From the IMG/VR virus record IMGVR_UViG_3300025082_000038, positions 1 to 32,987 of that record: 32,987 nt of DNA; one strand, written 5' to 3'. This document shows, in pieces, positions 28,341 to 32,987 of this stretch. This DNA comes from a virus. Numbering within the stretch: the stretch's first letter is position 1; each line of letters opens with the position of its first letter. The notes under the pieces are model-generated. The model searched no databases. It worked only from the letters and a program-made list of their open reading frames with translations, and was not told where the DNA came from. The translations under genes and the position numbers were made by a program.

Positions 28341-29309
28341 TTAGTATGAATTAGTTTCATTTCGAAGAACTACACTACTGACAATATCAACAGAATTAGC
28401 AATGTCTGCCATTCCCTTGAAGTTAATAGTTTCAGTAGAAATTGTATCCAGTGATTGATCTACATCCCAATCAGAGAAATTTACACGACCTAATTGAGTT
28501 GTAAGTTCTGGATTGGTGGACCCAATTGTCACATCTGAATTTATTGCAGCAAGTTCTAATGCTTGATATGTATTATCAAGAACTAAGGCTCGTTGTGTAT
28601 TATTCTCAAAGTTCAATGAGAATGATCCTTCTACACCAAATTGCTGATTAAGAATATCTGATACAACAACAGTTCCAGTTTCATGGTCACGCACAATATT
28701 CTTACTGAATGTTATATCAAATGATTTCAATGGAATCGCACTTGCACCACTTAATCCTGCAATAGTAGCTGCAACTTTCATTGCTACATGCTTTCCAATG
28801 AAACGATCTTCAGAAGTGTATGTTGCAGTTTGTGTAGTAGTTACAGAATTACGGCTCATCCAATCTGCTGAATAAGTTACAATTTCTCCAGGTACTACAC
28901 TAATAGTTAAACTATTCAACATGCACAGTTCAAACATTTTATCTGAAACTGGATCATCAATAACAAATGATAATGATTGATGCTGATTAGTATTTGCTTC
29001 TGTAAATGTATGCTCTTGTGCGCCAGATACAGTTGCTGTTGATAGTGATCCAAGCATTGCATAAAGCAATAAACCGAATGAATCAGTTCTTACTTCTCCA
29101 CCGATTGATCCATCAGCGAATTTTTCTGTCACGAATGCATCAGTAGAATCATCAATGTGTCCATGAGATTCTCCTGAGACTACTTTTCCTGCACGATCGT
29201 TGAACGTAAGTTCTGTTCGTGGCATCCAAAATGTAGGAGCCACACCAACACCGCGTGATGATTCTCTTGCGATGCCGAGATTGACGCGTCGTCCTATGTG
29301 TTCAGCCAT
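28341..29309 (-). CDS. Major tail protein
   Basis: 322 aa. The beta-rich sequence (RRVNLGIARESSRGVGVAPTFWMPRTELTF at the start, then GEVRTDSFGLLLYAMLG, FELCMLNSLTISVVPGE) has the pattern of siphovirus tail-tube proteins. It lies in the conserved position between tail terminator and chaperone. It is preceded by a hairpin with U-run and followed by another hairpin, so it may form its own expression unit, as expected for the most abundant tail protein. Confidence 0.85.
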   Translation of the reverse strand: MAEHIGRRVNLGIARESSRGVGVAPTFWMPRTELTFNDRAGKVVSGESHGHIDDSTDAFVTEKFADGSIGGEVRTDSFGLLLYAMLGSLSTATVSGAQEHTFTEANTNQHQSLSFVIDDPVSDKMFELCMLNSLTISVVPGEIVTYSADWMSRNSVTTTQTATYTSEDRFIGKHVAMKVAATIAGLSGASAIPLKSFDITFSKNIVRDHETGTVVVSDILNQQFGVEGSFSLNFENNTQRALVLDNTYQALELAAINSDVTIGSTNPELTTQLGRVNFSDWDVDQSLDTISTETINFKGMADIANSVDIVSSVVLRNETNSY

Positions 29310-29324
29310 ATATTAGTTATTTAT

Positions 29325-29360
29325 TAATAAAACAGGCGAATTATACGCAGTCCGCCTGTT
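29325..29360 (-). terminator. Terminator-like hairpin upstream of the major tail gene
   Basis: AACAGGCG and CGCCTGTT form an eight-pair stem around a 14-base loop, and on the minus strand the stem is followed by TTTATTAATA. The loop contains TATAAT, so a promoter may overlap it, but I see no matching -35. It would end part of the head-connector transcription before the major tail gene. Confidence 0.6.
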
Positions 29361-29408
29361 CATACATGGTCGATCTCTCTTAAATATACTCGTCGTAAAT
29401 TGCTCTTG

Positions 29409-29849
29409 TCAACTCAAATCTGCTGTAATTCTTACTTGTAAAACCACATTCGTCATAATCATCTCTCTATCTTCTACTTGTCCCCACTCAGATGGTACAG
29501 GCTCTACATTGATTATCTGCTTTCCTGCTGGCAAATCTGTTTGAATCCCTGTCAATGTTTGATCTTGATCAAATGTATCAAGTATCTGATCAACTAAGTC
29601 ATACATAGCAATAAGTGCAGTAGCTATTCCAGTTCGTTTTGTCTCATAAAAAACAGCACAAATAAATGCATATGTCCTTTCATTCTGATTCGTCATTTGA
29701 TAATCAGATTCCTGATTAGATGGATATACGGCAACTGCGGGAAATCCAGCAAAGTTCATTGTTGGATCTGTATTCACTTCCTCAATATCAGAAAGGCCCT
29801 GTAATTTCGTAACAATCTTATCTCTTATTGTTTCAAATGTACGTGCCAT
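29409..29849 (-). CDS. Tail terminator/completion protein
   Basis: 146 aa. The fold pattern (TFETIRDKIVTKLQGLSDIEEVNTDPTMNFAGFPAVAVYPSNQESDYQ, ERTYAFICAVFYETKRT, REMIMTNVVLQVRI) agrees with the small alpha/beta tail-terminator family. It lies between the gp10-like protein and major tail protein, the usual position. It would cap the tail tube and join it to the head connector. Confidence 0.75.
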   Translation of the reverse strand: MARTFETIRDKIVTKLQGLSDIEEVNTDPTMNFAGFPAVAVYPSNQESDYQMTNQNERTYAFICAVFYETKRTGIATALIAMYDLVDQILDTFDQDQTLTGIQTDLPAGKQIINVEPVPSEWGQVEDREMIMTNVVLQVRITADLS

Positions 29850-29850
29850 A

Positions 29851-30252
29851 TTATGTTTCTAATTGTTTAGCTATCCTATCTGCTGCATCTTTAAATTGTT
29901 GTTCAATTCCACTAACAGCACTTTCCGCAGCATTCCTCATAAATGGTTTTGGCCCACCATGAGGTCCTGTCCCGACAGGGGTTCCAAATTCCACAAATGG
30001 TGCATATTTTGCTGTTGCCGCAACTGCCGCAGATAGCCTTTCAAATGATGGCACAATATCAATACTTTTCTGCAATCTACCTGTATCTACAGGCACTTCT
30101 TTTTTAGCTAATCTTTGTATACCTAAAGCAGAATTATCAACTGCTTTTTGTATTTCTTTATCTATAACTGTTTTTGCCTTTCCTGTTGCAGATAATAATT
30201 CTTTTATTCCTGAAATTTCTATTGTGAGTGCTGCTTGTGCCATATCAATCAT
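29851..30252 (-). CDS. HK97 gp10-like head-tail connector protein
   Basis: 133 aa. VPVDTGRLQKSIDIVPS, AAVAATAKYAPFVEFGT and the Gly/Pro-rich PHGGPKPFMRNAAES are hallmark segments of the HK97 gp10 family, a neck/tail component. The ATG at 30252 overlaps the preceding gene by 8 bases. A second ATG at 30243 is nearly as good. Confidence 0.88.
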   Translation of the reverse strand: MIDMAQAALTIEISGIKELLSATGKAKTVIDKEIQKAVDNSALGIQRLAKKEVPVDTGRLQKSIDIVPSFERLSAAVAATAKYAPFVEFGTPVGTGPHGGPKPFMRNAAESAVSGIEQQFKDAADRIAKQLET

Positions 30253-30565
30253 TTAACAATTTAAGCCACAATTCCTGATGCGTATTCATTGCAAATCCAT
30301 ACTCTTTCTTATTGATATTCACAACTTCATAGTTCAATCCATCTGCATCTACAATTCTATCTCCTTCTCTAACAACTGACGCTGCATCTACCCATCCTTT
30401 ATGCGTTGCATCATATGCGCCAAAGTATTCTAGTTCTTCGTTGTCTGTAACATTTTGAACATGTATATCAATAGTTGCTGTAGAAATCCAAGAACGTCGA
30501 TTACCTGATACGACTTGTAACCGTTGAATTGTAACCGATTTATCGAAGAAATGAGTTATTGACAT
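30245..30565 (-). CDS. Head-tail joining/head closure protein
   Basis: 106 aa. SVTIQRLQVVSGNRRSWISTATIDIHVQNV and EGDRIVDADGLNYEVVNINKKE match the small beta-barrel adaptor family (SPP1 gp16-like). It shares a base with the connector upstream and overlaps the gp10-like gene downstream. Confidence 0.8.
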   Translation of the reverse strand: MSITHFFDKSVTIQRLQVVSGNRRSWISTATIDIHVQNVTDNEELEYFGAYDATHKGWVDAASVVREGDRIVDADGLNYEVVNINKKEYGFAMNTHQELWLKLLND

Positions 30566-31203
30566 TATCCTGGATGGCGTCGATACCGACTTAGTATTTC
30601 TTGTAATTCATCATCCATCATCGTCTCTTTCGTGAATGTCACTGAATAATCTCCTATCTTTTCTGATGCAATATTTCCTGATGTCTTTCTCTGTGAGAAC
30701 GCTGCTCCTACTAATTTCCAACATGCATACTCAAGATCGGCGGCTCCCACAGTTGAAAGAAATGACGCTGCATTATCAAAATTAAATCCTGCTGTATATG
30801 TAACTCTATAATGATTTGGAACTGATATAAATGTATCTGACCGATGAAATCTTGATCTATCTGATGTAATAAGTCTTATAATTCCAGGAGTAAAATCCAC
30901 AAAATATGTTTCTGATTCAATTGTTGACCAATTATTTTCATTTGTTACAGTATCGCGTCTTTCTAATAAAAAAGTCTCACTGGAACTAATAGGAAAATTT
31001 CTTAATACAAGTTCCCCTGTATCTCTTCCTGTTAATAATTCTTGTGTATACGCAGTCTCTTGGAATCGTCTATCACAATAATTCTCAATCCAATCTGTTG
31101 CTGAATCTATTAACCGATCTAATACCGTATCAAAACTTGCCCCTGTAATACTTAAAAATTCTTTTTGCCTTGCTACTATTGTTAATGCATAAGAGAGAGC
31201 CAT
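30565..31203 (-). CDS. Head-tail connector protein (gp6-like)
   Basis: 212 aa. The helical N-terminus (FDTVLDRLIDSATDWIENYCDRRFQE) and middle YRVTYTAGFNFDNAASFLSTVGAADLEYACWKLVGAAFSQRK are typical of gp6/gp15-type head connectors that bind the portal ring. The C-terminal part (ITKETMMDDELQEILSRYRR-like) is helical. It starts the connector block. Confidence 0.85.
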   Translation of the reverse strand: MALSYALTIVARQKEFLSITGASFDTVLDRLIDSATDWIENYCDRRFQETAYTQELLTGRDTGELVLRNFPISSSETFLLERRDTVTNENNWSTIESETYFVDFTPGIIRLITSDRSRFHRSDTFISVPNHYRVTYTAGFNFDNAASFLSTVGAADLEYACWKLVGAAFSQRKTSGNIASEKIGDYSVTFTKETMMDDELQEILSRYRRHPG

Positions 31204-31212
31204 ATAATTATG

Positions 31213-31290
31213 CTAATGATTATCTTGGCGTACTAAAAAAGCCCATGTTCTATCTGTAATCTGAAAATTTCTTGTATCATAAAAGCTCAT
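31213..31290 (-). CDS. Possible 25-aa peptide resembling the start of the 276-aa protein
   Basis: MSFYDTRNFQITDRTWAFLV and five more residues. The first five residues and 17 of the first 20 bases match the start of the gene at 31493-32323 (MSFYDSKDAR). It may be a short functional peptide or the remnant of a duplicated gene. Confidence 0.35.
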   Translation of the reverse strand: MSFYDTRNFQITDRTWAFLVRQDNH

Positions 31291-31311
31291 GACTTTATTC
31301 TATATCTCCTA

Positions 31312-31503
31312 CTATTGTTCGTATTCAATCATTTCTTGTTCTGGATCCCAAGGACTAATTCCTTCTTTATATTTACCCTGTTCAATTCCAATCATTACTA
31401 TTGTATAATCCCGATCATTTAGTGCTAATTTCTTATAATTTTCAATCGTAGGTTCAAAATCAATAATTGAACCAGTTGTGGGACATTTCCATCTAGTTGA
31501 CAT
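31312..31503 (-). CDS. Small hypothetical protein, 63 aa
   Basis: Starting at the ATG at 31503 (MSTRWKCPTTGSIIDFEPTI), which overlaps the end of the 276-aa gene by 11 bases; a longer reading to 31563 lies inside that gene and is rejected. The first 12 bases are identical to the start of the 93-aa gene. It is acidic towards the end (WDPEQEMIEYEQ). No family recognised. Confidence 0.6.
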   Translation of the reverse strand: MSTRWKCPTTGSIIDFEPTIENYKKLALNDRDYTIVMIGIEQGKYKEGISPWDPEQEMIEYEQ

Positions 31504-32323
31504 AATGTGATAGATTATTGATTTTAAATTGTCGATCCTCATCATCTCCAGAATTATTTGCAATTACACAAATGAAACGAAAATTATTACTCATAGTTCC
31601 AGTTGGTAAATTTGTTGTATGCGTTGCTACAGGGGTTGTAGCTCCACCTCGAATATAAGCAATAGAAGTTTCACCAATAACTTTAAATGTTCCACGCCGA
31701 GATGCTGCAAGTATTGGGCCGCCTCCTGGTGTAATATCTGTTGCAGTTACGGCAGAGCCATTTGCTGTAACAAAATATAGTGTCCATGTTCCACCAACAG
31801 ATGCACCATATAACCAAAATCCAGCAGTAGTAGCAGTATTATCTCGAATTATATATCCTACTTGATCAACTACGCCAATCATTATTTCAAAATCACCAGT
31901 CCCTGTCTTTAACTCCGATCCATCAAAAGTTAGAACCATTGAGCTAGTTCTTCTAAATAATCGAATCTCACTGTTATCCTTCCAAGATGCTACTCGTATA
32001 CCAGCGTCACTATTTGCGGTAGTTCCTGTTGCAAGCTCTACGCCATCAATTCCAAATGTTGCTGTACCAGAACCATTAGTATCAGGTGTATCAGTTTCGT
32101 CAGAAGCAGTAAAATTATTAGTAATTGTTGTAGTTGTGGGACGAACAAATGTCTGTCCCATCATATCCACATACGCATGAACACCCCCAAATAGTGGGCT
32201 CATTACAACTGCATAAAATACAGAACCACTTTCGGGATTTGTTACTGGAGGAAGGCCACTCCCTGCATCAATAAAAGGAAGTCCGTAAATTGATCGGGCA
32301 TCTTTTGAATCGTAAAAACTCAT
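31493..32323 (-). CDS. Beta-sandwich (lectin/laminin-G-like) head-region protein, 276 aa
   Basis: The first 65 residues are a short variable arm. From about 68 the sequence is a repeated beta pattern (DSKDAR start, later GIRVASWKDNSEIRLFRRTSS, FEIMIGVVDQVGYIIRD, WLYGASVGGTWTLYFVTANG, RRGTFKVIGETSIAYIRGG) resembling a jelly-roll or LamG-like domain. Position between the capsid and connector genes suggests a capsid decoration protein or head fibre rather than a tail fibre. The ATG follows an A/T-rich leader without a Shine-Dalgarno. Its beginning also appears at 1-68. Confidence 0.7.
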   Translation of the reverse strand: MSFYDSKDARSIYGLPFIDAGSGLPPVTNPESGSVFYAVVMSPLFGGVHAYVDMMGQTFVRPTTTTITNNFTASDETDTPDTNGSGTATFGIDGVELATGTTANSDAGIRVASWKDNSEIRLFRRTSSMVLTFDGSELKTGTGDFEIMIGVVDQVGYIIRDNTATTAGFWLYGASVGGTWTLYFVTANGSAVTATDITPGGGPILAASRRGTFKVIGETSIAYIRGGATTPVATHTTNLPTGTMSNNFRFICVIANNSGDDEDRQFKINNLSHYVN

Positions 32324-32333
32324 AATTTTAAAG

Positions 32334-32615
32334 TTACCAAACAGTTATATGAAGTCCTGCTGCGCCAGATCCACCAGCACTATATCGTGCTCGAACATTA
32401 GCATTGATTTCTACTTCATCTAATTCCAAAGTTGCTCCAGTGATCAGCACCATTCTTGTATCATTTTGATTGTCAAATGAAATATCTACTGACTCCCCAG
32501 TTTCATTTACCAATAATAAATGCGTCGTAGTTTCTCGCACTGTTAATGCATTGGCATAGCTTGCAGTAGTCGTATAATTTGTATATCTCCATGGTCTGGT
32601 TGCTCTAGTTGACAT
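32334..32615 (-). CDS. Small beta-rich structural-type protein, 93 aa (copy 2)
   Basis: Second version of the gene at 79-360, same length and no frame change. The eight residue changes are V21A, T22N, D38E, T46S, I55M, A59T, Q64E and S80A, mostly conservative. Probably a strain variant of the same gene rather than a paralogue. Confidence 0.75.
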   Translation of the reverse strand: MSTRATRPWRYTNYTTTASYANALTVRETTTHLLLVNETGESVDISFDNQNDTRMVLITGATLELDEVEINANVRARYSAGGSGAAGLHITVW

Positions 32616-32627
32616 ATATTTTAATTA

Positions 32628-32744
32628 CTATTTTTTATGACAGATACAAGCAGCTTGAGAAATTAACATTTTATTCTCGTAATCTTTCTTCCTCTTCTTC
32701 TTACGAGGCTGCTTTTTAAATTTCTTATATACAGTCTTAAACAT
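32628..32744 (-). CDS. Very basic 38-aa protein (copy 2)
   Basis: Counterpart of 373-489 with G5V and K12Q and otherwise the same residues. The frame and its basic composition are preserved. Confidence 0.5.
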   Translation of the reverse strand: MFKTVYKKFKKQPRKKKRKKDYENKMLISQAACICHKK

Positions 32745-32812
32745 ACTCAGGTACTTATCCCTGGCCCCAAATGGAGGGCCAGGATAAATATCTGAATTAC
32801 TTTAGCCGTGGC

Positions 32813-32987
32813 TTAAGCAATTCCAGTATTCGTCATTTCAACGAATGCGCGAGAGTCAAGAAGTTCGCCATCAACGCGTTCTTCAACTCGTACAAACGTG
32901 AGGTTATTTTCCCATGCACTTGTGCTGGCAACCGTAGCTTCTGTCGTTGTATCAACAGTCATCTTCATCTTATCACCGATGTAGTAT
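32813..32987 (-). CDS. 3' end of major capsid gene (partial, cut by window edge)
   Basis: Counterpart of 558-732, the last 58 codons and stop. Three substitutions are present, one changing the final residue from Ser to Ala. It is the same gene as 558-1997 seen from the other end of the contig. Confidence 0.85.
   Translation of the reverse strand, partial: YYIGDKMKMTVDTTTEATVASTSAWENNLTFVRVEERVDGELLDSRAFVEMTNTGIA

Larger units (their letters stand above)
32256..32987. repeat. Right copy of imperfect terminal repeat
   Basis: Counterpart of bases 1-732, colinear with an offset of 32255 and 20 substitutions. The distance between copies implies a genome unit of about 32,255 bp. The hairpin at 501-531 recurs unchanged at 32756-32786. 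Substitutions cluster in the 93-aa gene (14 of 20). Confidence 0.9.

Noticed and set aside
1-32987. True tandem duplication of the head module
   Set aside because: Possible, but the ends coincide exactly with the contig ends and gene order is continuous across them, so end overlap between strain variants is simpler.
1-32987. Integrated prophage or lysogeny module
   Set aside because: No integrase, excisionase, repressor or attachment-site repeat seen; the only long repeat is the terminal one.
1-32987. Alternative genetic code
   Set aside because: TAA, TAG and TGA all end genes at sensible positions with ATGA overlaps, and long genes are uninterrupted.

Overview
The window is essentially one complete tailed-phage (siphovirus-like Caudoviricetes) genome of about 32.26 kb, linearised inside the head module. 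The first 732 bases reappear at 32256-32987 with no indels and 20 substitutions. Gene order also runs continuously across the ends: the gene cut at position 1 is the same gene that is complete at 31493-32323. No host can be named. The genome is AT-rich and uses standard stop codons. Many late genes start in A/T-rich leaders without a clear Shine-Dalgarno. I see no integrase, repressor, tRNA, CRISPR array, DNA polymerase, helicase or primase.

Late genes lie on the minus strand and read leftward: a ParB/DNA-methyltransferase fusion, small and large terminase, then an 8-kb block of glycan and methyl-transfer enzymes (four glycosyltransferase genes, three methyltransferases, one of them joined to a kinase-like domain, and a sulfotransferase, plus an HNH-AP2 endonuclease). 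After that come a portal-MuF fusion, prohead protease, major capsid protein and small head genes. Reading then continues from the right end: head-tail connectors, major tail protein, a tail assembly chaperone with a classical T_TTT_TTA -1 frameshift site, a short tape measure, distal tail, tail-tip protein, a fibre-like protein, an M23 peptidase and a small membrane protein. A bidirectional terminator at 22388-22413 separates this transcript from a convergent plus-strand early operon (19637-22381) that encodes a recombination-like protein with a zinc ribbon, a sigma-region-4-like regulator, a membrane-anchored transglycosylase, a PD-(D/E)XK-like nuclease and several small proteins.

The most striking feature is at 2639-3454. 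An intein of about 272 residues interrupts the portal-MuF protein exactly at its conserved HPN|CRC motif. Almost the whole intein is also, on the opposite strand and in codon register, an intact 228-residue Vsr-like homing endonuclease gene (2705-3391, plus strand). The same DNA therefore encodes the splicing element in one direction and the endonuclease in the other.

The control region (about 18.35-19.64 kb) has almost no genes and much structure: a 360-nt candidate structured RNA, a terminator/antiterminator-like switch at 19031-19091, an operator-like inverted repeat, a strong leftward terminator, and a plus-strand leader in which a strong ribosome-binding site precedes an AUG-UAA start-stop and three mutually exclusive pairing arms. 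A further nested hairpin (20816-20895) sits inside the early operon. Many very small genes, several encoding single-membrane-span peptides, are joined to their neighbours by ATGA overlaps.
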